Shown here piece after piece: positions 1 through 7,663 of a DNA stretch of 47,536 bases. Under the pieces are notes generated by a model that was given only the letters and a program-made list of their open reading frames with translations, had not been told where the DNA came from and made no database searches. The stretch comes from an uncultured bacterium (GTDB taxonomy: Bacteria > Verrucomicrobiota > Kiritimatiellia > PWTM01): contig CALGXT010000035.1 in assembly GCA_937935255.1 (NCBI GenBank), positions 1-47,536 on the forward strand. Direction: 5' to 3'. The position numbers and the translations under genes are program-made. The stretch's first letter is position 1, and every line of letters starts with the position of its first letter.

Positions 1-72
1 GGGGCGCGGGCGCGCGGGCGGACGGCGGGATTTGCGCTTTCCGCGTTCGGCGTAACGCGACAGAATGGAGAC

Positions 73-561
73 ATGAATGTGGACGGCATTCTGGAAGCCT
101 TCAATGCGGCCTCCGTGGATTATCTTTTGATCGGCGTCATCAATTATCTTTTGCGCCACGAGCCGGTGGCGACGTTTGATGTGGATTTTTGGATCAAGAA
201 TTGCGACGCCAACTGCCGGCGTTGCGAGCGCGCGCTTTGCGCGTTGGATGCCGCGTGGGGCGCGAGCGCGGCGGATTGGCGCCCGGTTCGGGACCGCGCG
301 CCGGGTTGGCTGGGCGGTCAGGCGGTGTATTGTCTGGCCTCGCCGGAGGGGGCCATTGATGTTTTTCTGGCCGTAACAGGTCTGGATGACTGGCGGGCCT
401 GTCGCGCGCGCGCCGTGGCGGGTACGACCGCCGGCGGCGTTTCGTATTGGGGGCTTTGCGACGCGGACATGTTGCGTTGCCAGGAGGCGTTGCCGGTTTC
501 CGAGCGCAAGCCCGAACGTCTGGCGCGTTTGCGAAAAATCCTGGGGGAGCGAGCGCCATGA
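73..561 (+). CDS. Small nucleotidyltransferase-fold protein (possible toxin-antitoxin partner)
   Basis: The 162-residue product begins with a short helix and then reads YLLIGVINYLL...TFDVDFWI, matching the layout of minimal nucleotidyltransferases of the AbiEii/DUF6036 kind: a glycine-containing strand, a helix, then a D-x-D pair on the next strand (DVDF). The usual GG or GS loop is reduced to a single IG, so catalysis is not certain. A later acidic strand (GAIDVFLAV) could supply the third carboxylate. The ATG at 73 has a GGAG only two bases upstream, so the start is not strongly supported. The stop overlaps the next ATG (ATGA at 558-561), meaning the pair is translationally coupled. Two-gene units of this type often act as toxin-antitoxin or substrate-modifying modules, but the target here is unknown. 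Confidence 0.6.
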   Translation: MNVDGILEAFNAASVDYLLIGVINYLLRHEPVATFDVDFWIKNCDANCRRCERALCALDAAWGASAADWRPVRDRAPGWLGGQAVYCLASPEGAIDVFLAVTGLDDWRACRARAVAGTTAGGVSYWGLCDADMLRCQEALPVSERKPERLARLRKILGERAP

Positions 562-794
562 TTCCCGCCGATCCGCGCGCGGAGGCTGCCCGACGCGATC
601 GATGGTGGAATCCGGCGCAACGGTGGCGGGCGTTGCAGGAATTTCTCGACTGGGCGGACGCCCAGCAACCCGTTTCACGGAATGCGCCCGCCCAGCGTCT
701 GCGGGAGGAGGCGCTGAAACGGCGGCGCTTGGAGCGGCCGCCATTCCCTCGATCCCCGAACGGTCGGGCCGGGGCCGGCGCAACGTCGGACTAG
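558..794 (+). CDS. Small Trp- and Arg-rich partner protein of unknown function
   Basis: This 78-residue gene starts at the ATG of the ATGA overlap with the nucleotidyltransferase-fold gene. The product is strongly basic and helical, with a tryptophan-rich first half (RRDRWWNPAQRWRALQEFLDWADAQ) and an Arg/Pro tail. No signal peptide or membrane segment is visible. I do not recognise a family. Size, charge and coupling fit an accessory or antitoxin-like partner of the upstream enzyme; this is inferred from context only. Its stop codon overlaps by four bases the end of the convergent aldo/keto reductase gene, leaving no room for a terminator between them. Confidence 0.5.
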   Translation: MIPADPRAEAARRDRWWNPAQRWRALQEFLDWADAQQPVSRNAPAQRLREEALKRRRLERPPFPRSPNGRAGAGATSD

Positions 795-1786
795 TGAATC
801 CGCGGCGGGTTTTCCCAGAGGTCGGGGTTCGGCCCCAGCTTTTTCTTCAGGGCCTCGGTGGCCTTCGTCAGCCGCTGCGCGTAGGCGGGGGGCAAGGCCA
901 AATTACCGGCGCGGGCGTTGCGGCGCGCCTGAGATGCGTTGCGCGCGCCGACCAGTACGGAGGCCACGCCTTCCTGCGCGATCAGCCAGGCCAGCGCGAC
1001 GTTCGCCATCGGTTCGCCCAGATCGCGGGCGATGTTCCGAATCTCGTCAATCGCGGCGAAGGTCTCCGCTTCCGCGCCGGCCTCGCCGTGGCGGGTGTGC
1101 GGGCGCGAGGAAGAAAAATGACGGGTGCGCGCCCGCTCCGGCGGCACTTCGTCGGCGTTCGCGAACTTGCCGGTGAGCAGGCCGTGCAACAGCGGGGAGT
1201 AGCAGATGATGGAGATGTTGTTCCTCACGCAGAACGGCTTGATCTCATATTCGATCGCCCGGAAGAGCAAATTGTAGGCCACTTGATTGGAGGCCGGCGC
1301 GAACTCCCGCTTTGTCAGGCAAGGCGTGAGGTCCGATTTGCCGAAATTGGAAACGCCGAAGGCGCGGATCTTGTGGGAGGCCTGCAAATCCGCCAGCGCT
1401 TGAAGGGTTCCTTCGATCGGGATTTTGGGATTGGGCCAGTGAATTTGAAGCAGGTCAATGTATTCGGTGCGCAACCGCTCCAGGCTTTGCTCGCACGACG
1501 TTTTCAGCGCCTTTGGCGCCAGTTGATCGGGGGAGACCTTCGTGGCGATAATGATTTTGTCGCGCACGTCGGAGAGCGCCTCGCCCACCCATTGTTCGGC
1601 GACGCCTTCGCCGTACATGGGCGCCGTGTCGAACAGCGTGATGCCCTCCTCGAAGGCCGCTTTCAGGGCGGCGATGGCGTCCTCCTTATCCTGCGGCCCC
1701 CACGGAAACCCGCCGCCCATGGCCCAGGTGCCCAGTCCCACGGCCGAAACCCGCACATTCGTTCTGCCCAGCAACCGATATCGCAT
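791..1786 (-). CDS. Aldo/keto reductase
   Basis: A 331-residue cytoplasmic NADPH-dependent oxidoreductase of the AKR superfamily, a TIM barrel reducing carbonyl groups of sugars or aldehydes. The catalytic tetrad is complete: Asp53 and Tyr58 in LFDTAPMYGEG, Lys83 in ATKVS and His116 in LQIHWPNP. The N-terminal GxGTWAMGG strand and the C-terminal SVLVGARNASQ cofactor segment are also present. Length is normal for the family. The ATG at 1786 has purine-rich sequence (GGAAGGGGAG) just upstream. A promoter-like pair and a 9-bp stem-loop lie in front of it. The gene stands alone, transcribed toward the nucleotidyltransferase pair, so the substrate cannot be deduced from neighbours. Confidence 0.92.
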   Translation of the reverse strand: MRYRLLGRTNVRVSAVGLGTWAMGGGFPWGPQDKEDAIAALKAAFEEGITLFDTAPMYGEGVAEQWVGEALSDVRDKIIIATKVSPDQLAPKALKTSCEQSLERLRTEYIDLLQIHWPNPKIPIEGTLQALADLQASHKIRAFGVSNFGKSDLTPCLTKREFAPASNQVAYNLLFRAIEYEIKPFCVRNNISIICYSPLLHGLLTGKFANADEVPPERARTRHFSSSRPHTRHGEAGAEAETFAAIDEIRNIARDLGEPMANVALAWLIAQEGVASVLVGARNASQARRNARAGNLALPPAYAQRLTKATEALKKKLGPNPDLWENPPRIH

Positions 1787-1808
1787 GCGAATGCTCCCCT
1801 TCCGAGAA

Positions 1809-1830
1809 CGCTATCCGCCGTCGGATAGCG
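1809..1830 (-). promoter_or_regulatory. Stem-loop in the aldo/keto reductase leader
   Basis: A perfect 9-bp inverted repeat (CGCTATCCG / CGGATAGCG) with a 4-nt loop lies between the likely transcription start (about 1847) and the start codon at 1786. No U-tract follows it, so it is not a standard terminator. It could be an operator or an mRNA structure. Confidence 0.4.
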
Positions 1831-1853
1831 GAAGCCCTATAACCATGCCGCGC

Positions 1854-1883
1854 ATGATACACCAACCGCAGGGATTCGCGCAA
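1854..1883 (-). promoter_or_regulatory. Putative sigma70-type promoter for the aldo/keto reductase
   Basis: On the minus strand TTGCGC (1883-1878) is followed after 18 nt by TATCAT (1859-1854), about 70 bp upstream of the start codon. Confidence 0.45.
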
Positions 1884-1933
1884 ATAGAGTCCGGCGGTCG
1901 AGCGCAACACCCGTTCGACAACAACTGAATGAA

Positions 1934-2056
1934 GCGCAGATGTGGTGAATGGACGCGGATGGAGACCATAACGAGAGGCGCGAGGGATACGAAAATGCGA
2001 TGAAAGGGAACCCCCTCTCCGCTGCGCGCATCTGCGATATCTGCGGTCAAAGTGAA
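1934..2056. repeat. Degenerate intergenic CGCAGATG-type repeat element
   Basis: Inverted 8-mers CGCAGATG (1935-1942) and CATCTGCG (2029-2036) bracket about 85 bp, followed by ATATCTGCGGTC. The minus-strand text resembles the 'ATCTGCG...CCGCGTCCATTC...' short repeats scattered in intergenic DNA of many bacteria. It lies in the 719-bp gap between the aldo/keto reductase and the tandem-HTH regulator (1787-2505). The rest of that gap (about 2057-2328) shows no convincing gene, only GC-rich sequence without family signal. Confidence 0.4.
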
Positions 2057-2328
2057 ACGAACCCGCCCTCCGAGGGTCCGCGCCGCTCAAGGGCAATGCG
2101 GGAGTGCGAACGGCGGCGCGCGGCCGGCCGAAAGCAGTTTTGAGCGAATTCGGAGAGGGCCGAAGAGGTTTCGCCGCCGACTCGTCGGGGAATGGCCGGC
2201 CCGCCATCTTGGAAGCGGTGTCGCTCCTCGCCACGGCCCCCCGCGCTTCGGAAGGCCCGGCCGGCGCGAGGCCGCCTTCGACCCCCGGGCGTTTCCTTGG
2301 CCTGCGTGCGGCTCGGTTTTTCGGGAAC

Positions 2329-2364
2329 CGACTATCTCACACCTTCGAAGGTGTGAGATAGTCG
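2329..2364. promoter_or_regulatory. 36-bp perfect palindrome, candidate operator (distal copy)
   Basis: A perfect dyad centred between 2346 and 2347; its core is TCACACCTTCGAAGGTGTGA, extended on both sides (CGACTATC left, GATAGTCG right). It sits 141 bp upstream of the regulator start codon. The same core recurs at 2448-2471, 27451-27474 and, with one change, 27376-27395. No T-tract follows, so it is not a typical terminator. The intervening 83 bp are A/T-rich. Confidence 0.6.
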
Positions 2365-2447
2365 TCATCATAGCAGAGAAAATCAAAAAAGCCTCATTCC
2401 TAAAGCAATATTGCAAAAAAAGCGCATCTCAACGCAGTTTTTGCTTG

Positions 2448-2471
2448 TCTCACACCTTCGAAGGTGTGAGA
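2448..2471. promoter_or_regulatory. 24-bp palindrome, candidate operator (proximal copy)
   Basis: A perfect dyad with core TCACACCTTCGAAGGTGTGA and one further TC/GA pair each side, centre 113 bp from the distal copy. It ends 34 bp before the regulator ATG and just before its Shine-Dalgarno sequence, a position suited to repression or autoregulation. Confidence 0.6.
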
Positions 2472-2505
2472 GTGCCCGGGCAATTCGAATTGAGAGGGGG
2501 AAGAA

Positions 2506-3111
2506 ATGGAATTGAGTCTGCATCCGACGCTCTGGCGGACCTGTCGGACACTGGCCCATCGTCGGCGCCTGAAAATTCTGGCGGCGGTGTGCGAGGAAAA
2601 ACGCGCGACGGTGGGTCGGATTGCGAGGCGCGTTTCGCTGCCGCCGGCGAAGACGAGTCTCCTCTTGCGCCAATTGCAGGCGCGCGGATTGATCGGCGTG
2701 CGCCGCCGCGGACGTTGGGTGGATTACGAGCCGACACCCGACCCCAGCGTGCCCCACGCCGCCGCGCTGCTTCATGCGATTCTCCCAATGTTGCCCCATG
2801 AAAGCGAGTATGGCCGCGCGATCTCCACCCTGACGGCTTTCACGCATCCCCGACGGCTTTGTCTGCTTCGCGCCCTGGCGGAAGGCCCGCAGTCGCCGTC
2901 GGCGCTCCGGGGCCGATGCGCGCTCTCGTATCCCGCGTTGTTCCGTCACCTGCGGAAGCTGATGCGCCGCGGTTTCGTTCAGAAACCGGCGGGCCTTTAT
3001 TCCTTGTCGCCCCTCCGCGATCCGCTTTCACAGGCGCTCCTCACCTTGTCGCTGGCGTTCGAAGAGGATCGCGCGGGCCGGCCCAGCGTTACCGCACCGC
3101 CTTCGCCGTAG
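2506..3111 (+). CDS. Transcriptional regulator with two tandem ArsR-like winged-helix domains
   Basis: The 201-residue product contains the ArsR-type winged helix twice. Copy one (about 5-72) reads LAHRRRLKILAAV, then a recognition helix in SLPPAKTSLLLRQLQARGLI and a wing GRWVDYEP. Copy two (about 102-170) reads FTHPRRLCLLRALAEGPQSPSAL, then LSYPALFRHLRKLMRRGFV and a short wing. No cysteine metal site typical of ArsR/SmtB is obvious, so the effector is unknown. A strong GAGGGGG lies 5 nt before the ATG. Two palindromes upstream make autoregulation plausible. A fused double domain could bind a dyad as a monomer or two dyads as a dimer. The next gene is GspL-like with its own promoter near the 3' end of this gene, so a functional link to pilus or secretion genes is possible but inferred. 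Confidence 0.75.
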   Translation: MELSLHPTLWRTCRTLAHRRRLKILAAVCEEKRATVGRIARRVSLPPAKTSLLLRQLQARGLIGVRRRGRWVDYEPTPDPSVPHAAALLHAILPMLPHESEYGRAISTLTAFTHPRRLCLLRALAEGPQSPSALRGRCALSYPALFRHLRKLMRRGFVQKPAGLYSLSPLRDPLSQALLTLSLAFEEDRAGRPSVTAPPSP

Positions 3112-3114
3112 CGG

Positions 3115-3143
3115 TTGGCGCGGGGGCGCGCTTCAGTTATAGT
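3115..3143 (+). promoter_or_regulatory. Promoter for the gspL-led gene train
   Basis: TTGGCG (3115-3120), 17-nt spacer, TATAGT (3138-3143), 18 bp before the gspL-like ATG at 3162. It overlaps the tail of the regulator gene's region. Confidence 0.55.
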
Positions 3144-3161
3144 CGCTCCGATTTGAACCCG

Positions 3162-4529
3162 ATGTTCAACGGCCCGAAAGTTGCGACCGGCTACGGTATT
3201 GATTTCGGCGACGGCTTTTTGGCCGCGGCCCGTTGCCGCGGCCGGCGCTGCGACGCGCTCCCCGACGCCGGCGCCGCCGCTTCCGCCATCGCCGCCGCCC
3301 AGCGGCGCGGCGGCGCGCTTGTCGCGGCGGCATTGCCGGCCGGCGATTGCACGGTGCGCCGTTTGTCCGTTCCTTTGCGGTCGCGTTCTCGCGCGCGGCG
3401 AGTGCTGTCCTCGCTGCTCGATCCGCAACTGCCGTTTCCGCTCGAATCCTGCGCAGCGGCTTTTTCGGAGATCCGTCGCGCGCCCGACGGGGGTTTCACG
3501 GCGCTCGCCGTCGCGGCGCCTCGCGATCTGCTGCGACGCCGGCTGGAGCGTGTGCGCGCCGCGGGCTTCGATCCGGCGGCGATCGTGCCGGAAGGCCTGG
3601 CGCTTTGGGCGGGCAGCGTGCGGGAAGCCCCGCCCATCGGACCAAACGCCGCCCGCGTCGCGCTCTACGCCGGCGCCGATCGCTGGGTCGCCGCCGCCGG
3701 CATCGGACGCGAGTTCCGCTGGAGCGTTTCGACGCCGCCCCCCCCCAGCGCCGCCGCGCCCGCGGCCGCGGAAGCCCTGACGCCCGTGCTGCGGCGTTTG
3801 CGCGCCGACGGCGAATTCCGAAACGCAACACTGGACTGGCGCTGGTGCGGTCCGGCCGTCCCGGAAGATTCGCTTCTGGACGAATTGCGGACTTCGATCG
3901 CCGCAGAGCGGCCGTGCGAGTTTTCGCGCCACGCGGACGGCGAGGCGCTGCTCGCCCGGGCGCTCGCGCGCGCCGCCCGCGATGCGGGCGCCGCACTCGG
4001 AAATTTGCGCTCCGGCGAGGACGAGCATCCGGATCTGGCGGCGTTGCGCGATCGGCGGGAAAAGCGCGGCTGGCTCGCGCTGGCGGCGGTCGGTCTGGCG
4101 TTGGTTGCGGTCAATCTCTTCGGCGGCGCCGCCGTCGCGCGCCGGGATGCCGACGCCCAGTCCGCGCTGGAGCAAGCCGCTCGGTCGGTCGCCGGAACCT
4201 CCCGTGTGCCGCGGGGACGCGAATTGGCCGCGGCGCGAACCGCCCTGGACGAGCGGCGCGAGGCGCTCAAACCGTTCGTGCGCGGAACCTCGGCGGTTGC
4301 GGCCACGTCATTGGCGACGGCCCTGCGGCAAGCGGCGGGGCAGGAAATCGCGATTCAAGAGCTGCAAATCTCGGATGAGGCCCTGCTCGTCGCCGGCGGC
4401 GCGCCCCGGCGCGCGGCGGCGGAGGCGCTCTCCGCCGGTTTGGAGCGCGAAGGATGGAAGACCGCGTTGAACTGGACGTCCGGCGCGGGCGAAACCGGCG
4501 TGTTCGAAGTGCGGGGGACGCGGCCGTGA
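3162..4529 (+). CDS. gspL: GspL/PilM-PilN-like inner-membrane assembly protein
   Basis: A 455-residue protein with the architecture of GspL (equivalent to a PilM-PilN fusion). It opens with an actin-like fold strand (VATGYGIDFGDGFLAAARCRG) and continues with PQLPFPLESCAAAFSEI and AAPRDLLRRRLERVRAAGFDPAAIVPEGLALW, which are PilM/GspL hallmarks. One transmembrane helix lies at about residues 303-326 (WLALAAVGLALVAVNLF). A coiled, periplasmic PilN-like domain ends in EIAIQELQISDEALLVAGGA. In type II secretion or type IV pili this protein links the cytoplasmic ATPase to the periplasmic ring. ATG 3162 is chosen because the actin-like strand begins there and a promoter lies just upstream. The stop overlaps the GTG of the next gene. 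No ATPase, platform protein or secretin is in the window, so other components must be elsewhere. Confidence 0.7.
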   Translation: MFNGPKVATGYGIDFGDGFLAAARCRGRRCDALPDAGAAASAIAAAQRRGGALVAAALPAGDCTVRRLSVPLRSRSRARRVLSSLLDPQLPFPLESCAAAFSEIRRAPDGGFTALAVAAPRDLLRRRLERVRAAGFDPAAIVPEGLALWAGSVREAPPIGPNAARVALYAGADRWVAAAGIGREFRWSVSTPPPPSAAAPAAAEALTPVLRRLRADGEFRNATLDWRWCGPAVPEDSLLDELRTSIAAERPCEFSRHADGEALLARALARAARDAGAALGNLRSGEDEHPDLAALRDRREKRGWLALAAVGLALVAVNLFGGAAVARRDADAQSALEQAARSVAGTSRVPRGRELAAARTALDERREALKPFVRGTSAVAATSLATALRQAAGQEIAIQELQISDEALLVAGGAPRRAAAEALSAGLEREGWKTALNWTSGAGETGVFEVRGTRP

Positions 4530-5038
4530 CCTCCAGCGCTCACCGTCTCATCGGGGTCCGGGTTTTCGCGTCGGCCGCGGTCATCGCCGGATTGACGTTG
4601 ACCGCGATCGAGTGGCCGGCGGCTCGCCGCCGCGCGGCGGCGGCGCGTCGAAAACTCGCGGAGCTGGAAACCGTTCGACAGATGCGCGAAGAGTCGGAGC
4701 GCTGGGCGGAAGGGCGGGATTTATGGGAAGAATTGGATATTCAGACCTTGACGCCGCCAGACTCGCTTTCGCGCCGCATCCTGGGCGATACGGCGGCGCC
4801 GGAAATCATCGAACGGGGGGCGGAGACCGTTTTCGGCGGCTGGCGCCGCCGGCGCGTGGAGCTCGTTTTTCACGAGGCGCCGCTGGCCGCGGTGGGACGC
4901 CTGGTCGCGGAGGCCGCCGCGGCGCGGCCGCCGTGGCGGCTGGCGGAGTTCCGTGCGACGGCGGCGCCCTCGGCGCGCGGATATGGCCGTGTGTCGCTCG
5001 TTTTCGAGGGGCTTGAACGCGCGGAGGAAACGCCGTGA
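4526..5038 (+). CDS. gspM: GspM/PilO-like membrane protein
   Basis: A 170-residue bitopic protein: a short cytoplasmic start, one transmembrane helix at about 10-29 (VRVFASAAVIAGLTLTAIEW), a charged coiled-coil stretch (RRRAAAARRKLAELETVRQMREESERW) and a small alpha/beta domain. This matches GspM or PilO, which pair with GspL/PilN in the periplasm. The GTG at 4526 overlaps the gspL stop (GTGA), a tidy coupling, and gives an N-terminus of expected length; an upstream ATG at 4454 would lie far inside gspL and is not favoured. Sequence in this family is poorly conserved, so the call rests on topology and on the gspL neighbour. It overlaps the ABC permease gene by another GTGA. Confidence 0.6.
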   Translation: MTSSAHRLIGVRVFASAAVIAGLTLTAIEWPAARRRAAAARRKLAELETVRQMREESERWAEGRDLWEELDIQTLTPPDSLSRRILGDTAAPEIIERGAETVFGGWRRRRVELVFHEAPLAAVGRLVAEAAAARPPWRLAEFRATAAPSARGYGRVSLVFEGLERAEETP

Positions 5039-5868
5039 GTTCGGTTTCTCCCGCCGACATCGCGCCGCCGTTGCGCATCCACCCGCCGGCGCGCGCGGCG
5101 CGCGAGTTGCTGTTCAATCTCGTCGCGCGCGAGCTGAAGGCCCGCTATAAAGGCTCGGCGCTCGGTTTTCTTTGGACGCTGTTGACGCCGCTCTTCATGG
5201 CGATCATCTATGTCGTGTTTCTGCGGATTCTCGCGGGCCGCGGCGTGCCGCTGGAGGAGATCGTGATCGGCGTTTTCGCCTGGACCTTCACGGTGCAGTC
5301 GGTGAACAGCGGGTTGACGGCGGTCACGGCCAACGCGAATCTGGTCAAAAAGGTGCGGTTCCCGCGGGCGCTGCTGCCGATCGCCGCGACGGCGGCCAAT
5401 TTGGTGAGCTACCTGCTGACGCTGGTCGTGCAATTCGTCATCGTCGGCGTTCTGCTGTGGCAGGACGGCCGCTTTTTCAGCCCGGGGACCCTGGCGCTGC
5501 CGGCGCTCATCGCGCTGCATACGGCCTTCAACCTCGCGCTGGCGCTGCTGCTGGCGGCGGCAAATGTGTACTTTCGCGACACGCAGCATCTCGTCGGCGT
5601 GGGACTCAGCGCGTGGTTTTTCCTGAGTCCGGCGATGTACAACCTTTCGATCCTCGAACGCTGGACGGCGACGCGGCCGTGGTTGTTGCAAGCCTATTTG
5701 GTCAACCCGCCGGCGCCGTTGATGACGGGCTATCGCGCGCTGCTGCTCGGGCAGCCGTTCCCGTGGGGGTGGGGGGCCGTGGTCGGTCTGGCGCTGCCGC
5801 TGCCCCTTCTGGCGGCGGCGCTGGCCGTGTATCGGCGCGCGCAGCGGAATTTCGCGGACTGGCTGTGA
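5035..5868 (+). CDS. wzm: ABC-2 type polysaccharide export permease (Wzm-like)
   Basis: A 277-residue inner-membrane permease. The amphipathic N-terminal segment (LLFNLVARELKARYKGSALGFLWTLLTPLF) is the classic Wzm/TagG signature, followed by about six membrane helices, with VRFPRALLPIAATAANLVSYLLTL and NVYFRDTQHLVGVGLSAWFFLSPAMY in the usual order. It forms the channel that exports undecaprenyl-linked O-antigen or capsule chains. The GTG start at 5035 overlaps the gspM-like stop, and the Wzt ATPase begins one base after its stop, so the transporter pair is co-translated. Confidence 0.9.
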   Translation: MSSVSPADIAPPLRIHPPARAARELLFNLVARELKARYKGSALGFLWTLLTPLFMAIIYVVFLRILAGRGVPLEEIVIGVFAWTFTVQSVNSGLTAVTANANLVKKVRFPRALLPIAATAANLVSYLLTLVVQFVIVGVLLWQDGRFFSPGTLALPALIALHTAFNLALALLLAAANVYFRDTQHLVGVGLSAWFFLSPAMYNLSILERWTATRPWLLQAYLVNPPAPLMTGYRALLLGQPFPWGWGAVVGLALPLPLLAAALAVYRRAQRNFADWL

Positions 5869-5869
5869 C

Positions 5870-7063
5870 ATGACGGAGATCGCCATAGCGGCCCGGGGCC
5901 TCGGCAAGTGCTACCGCGTGCGCGGTCTGGCGCCGCCGACATTGTTCGGGACGCTGACGGGGTTGGGGCGGCGCGCGCGCGCGGAGAAATTCTGGGCGCT
6001 GCGCGGAGTGGATTTCGACATCCCGCGCGGGCGCACCGTCGGCGTGATCGGTCCGAACGGGTCGGGCAAAAGCTCGCTGCTCGGCCTGGTCGCGGGCACG
6101 ATCGCCCCGACCGAGGGCGCGGTGCGCGCTGTCGGCCGCATTTCCTCCCTGCTCGAGCTCGGCGCGGGCTTCCATCCCGATCTCACGGGCCGCGAGAACG
6201 TCTTTCTCAATGCGGCGATTCTCGGCATCGCCCGCGAGGATGTGCGGCGGCGCTTCGATCACATCGTCGAATTCGCCGGCCTGCGCGACTTCATTGACCA
6301 GCCGGTGAAACACTATTCGAGCGGCATGTATGTCCGCCTCGGCTTCGCGGTCGCGGTGGAAATGGACCCCGATATTCTGCTGATTGACGAGGTGCTGGCG
6401 GTCGGCGACATCGCCTTCCAGCTCAAGTGCCTGGATCGCATCCGCGATTTCCAGAAGCGGGGCAAGACGCTGCTGTTCGTCAGCCACGCGTTGCAGACGG
6501 TGGAGGAATTCTGCGACGAGGCCTTTCTGATGCACCGCGGCGCGCTGGTCGAACGCGGTCGGCCCGACGAGGTGATCCTGCGTTACCTGCGCTCCTACAT
6601 GGGCGAGGGGGGCATGATCTACACGCAGGAGTTCGGCACCCGCGAGGTGGAAATCCGCGCGGCGCGGATGCTCGACGCCGCGGGCCGCGAGACGGGCATC
6701 TTCGAGACGGGCCGCCCCATGATCGTCGAGATCGAATACGAGGCCCGCCGGCCGATCGAGGGCGCCGTCTTCGGTTTTTCGGTGAAGACGGGCAACGGCC
6801 TCTACGTCTTCGGCAGCAATTCGCAGATTCTGCGTCAGCCGACGCCGCGGCTCGAGGGCGTCGGGCGCGCGCGGCTCGCGCTCGATCCGCTGACCCTGAT
6901 GCAGGGCAACTTCATTCTTTCGCTGGCGATCCACTCCGCCGACCATGCGACGCAGTACCATCGCCGCGAGGACTGGTATCCGTTTGCCGTCCGCAATCCC
7001 ACGGGCGCGCTCGGTCTGTTTCACCTGAATTCGCGCTGGGAATTTCCCGGCGCGGCCTCGTGA
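5870..7063 (+). CDS. wzt: ABC transporter ATPase with C-terminal glycan-binding domain (Wzt-like)
   Basis: The 397-residue ATP-binding partner of the Wzm-like permease. Walker A GPNGSGKS is at 61-68, followed by a Q-loop region, the RISSLLELGAGFHPDLTGRENV block typical of polysaccharide exporters, signature YSSGM, Walker B ILLIDEVLAVGD and the H-loop SHAL. Residues from about 245 form an extra beta-rich domain like the Wzt C-terminal domain that recognises the modified end of the glycan. Its presence suggests chain-end-dependent export (O-antigen type) rather than a simple capsule exporter. Energy from ATP hydrolysis drives export across the inner membrane. Confidence 0.92.
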   Translation: MTEIAIAARGLGKCYRVRGLAPPTLFGTLTGLGRRARAEKFWALRGVDFDIPRGRTVGVIGPNGSGKSSLLGLVAGTIAPTEGAVRAVGRISSLLELGAGFHPDLTGRENVFLNAAILGIAREDVRRRFDHIVEFAGLRDFIDQPVKHYSSGMYVRLGFAVAVEMDPDILLIDEVLAVGDIAFQLKCLDRIRDFQKRGKTLLFVSHALQTVEEFCDEAFLMHRGALVERGRPDEVILRYLRSYMGEGGMIYTQEFGTREVEIRAARMLDAAGRETGIFETGRPMIVEIEYEARRPIEGAVFGFSVKTGNGLYVFGSNSQILRQPTPRLEGVGRARLALDPLTLMQGNFILSLAIHSADHATQYHRREDWYPFAVRNPTGALGLFHLNSRWEFPGAAS

Positions 7064-7088
7064 CAGACGGCCCGCGCCGCGCTATGCT
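7060..7088 (+). promoter_or_regulatory. Putative promoter for the acetyltransferase gene
   Basis: GTGACA (7060-7065), 17-nt spacer, TATGCT (7083-7088). The ATG at 7097 lies 8 nt beyond the -10 box with no Shine-Dalgarno sequence, implying a leaderless internal transcript. Confidence 0.5.
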
Positions 7089-7096
7089 CGATGCAA

Positions 7097-7663
7097 ATGC
7101 CGACGACCGAATCTCTGGTTCGCACCGACCGCGCGTCGTGCCCGAGCCCGCACTCGGCGGCGAACAAGGCGGCCCGCGCGTTGTGGGGCGCGGTTTGGCG
7201 GCTGTTATTCCGACCGACGCCCCGGTTTTGGCACGCGCCGCGCCGCGCGCTCCTGCGCGTGTTCGGCGCGCGCGTGGGGCGCGGGGCGCAAATCATGCCC
7301 TCCGTCTCGATCTGGGCGCCCTGGAACCTCGCGCTCGGCGACTACGCGACCGTCGGCGACGGCGCGGACCTCTACAGCGTGGATCGCATCGAGATCGGCG
7401 CGCACGCGACGATCAGCCGGCGCGCCTTTCTCTGCACGGCGACGCACGAAGTCCACCATCCGAACATGCCGCTCAAGACCGCGCCGATACGCATCGGCCC
7501 GGGCGCCTGGGTCGCGGCGGAGGCGTTCGTGCATCCCGGGGTGACCCTCGGCGCGGACGCCGTCGCCGGCGCGCGCGCCGTCGTGTTGCGCGACGTGCCG
7601 CCCCGCCGGATCGTCGCCGGCAATCCCGCCCGCGACATCGGCGAGCGAAAGCTGGAGAAATGA
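7097..7663 (+). CDS. WcaF-like hexapeptide-repeat acetyltransferase
   Basis: A left-handed beta-helix acetyltransferase of about 188 residues. The hexapeptide rungs start at VGRGAQIMPSVSIWAPWNLALGDYATVGDGADLYSVDRIEIGAHATIS and continue through APIRIGPGAWVAAEAFVHPGVTLGADAVAGARAVV, with the terminal GNPAR motif of the family. The histidine in FLCTATHEVHHP is the likely catalytic base. It resembles the colanic-acid enzyme WcaF and would O-acetylate a sugar of the exported glycan. ATG 7097 is preferred over 7091 because a promoter -10 ends at 7088. The stop overlaps the ATG of the GT2 gene. Confidence 0.82.
   Translation: MPTTESLVRTDRASCPSPHSAANKAARALWGAVWRLLFRPTPRFWHAPRRALLRVFGARVGRGAQIMPSVSIWAPWNLALGDYATVGDGADLYSVDRIEIGAHATISRRAFLCTATHEVHHPNMPLKTAPIRIGPGAWVAAEAFVHPGVTLGADAVAGARAVVLRDVPPRRIVAGNPARDIGERKLEK

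Noticed and set aside
386-1828. A 480-codon plus-strand frame opposite the aldo/keto reductase
   Set aside because: It is antisense to a gene with a complete catalytic tetrad; its composition is typical of GC-rich shadow frames.
2329-2471. Reading the TCACAC palindromes as intrinsic terminators
   Set aside because: No run of T follows on either strand, and they sit upstream of a start codon rather than after a gene.
2329-2471. Reading the palindrome pair as a CRISPR array
   Set aside because: Only two copies occur per locus with unequal, A/T-rich spacers and no cas genes in the window.
2052-2801. A long plus-strand frame across the palindromes and the regulator gene
   Set aside because: It passes through both dyads and lies in another frame of the regulator gene; the product is Arg/Pro-rich and has no family signal.
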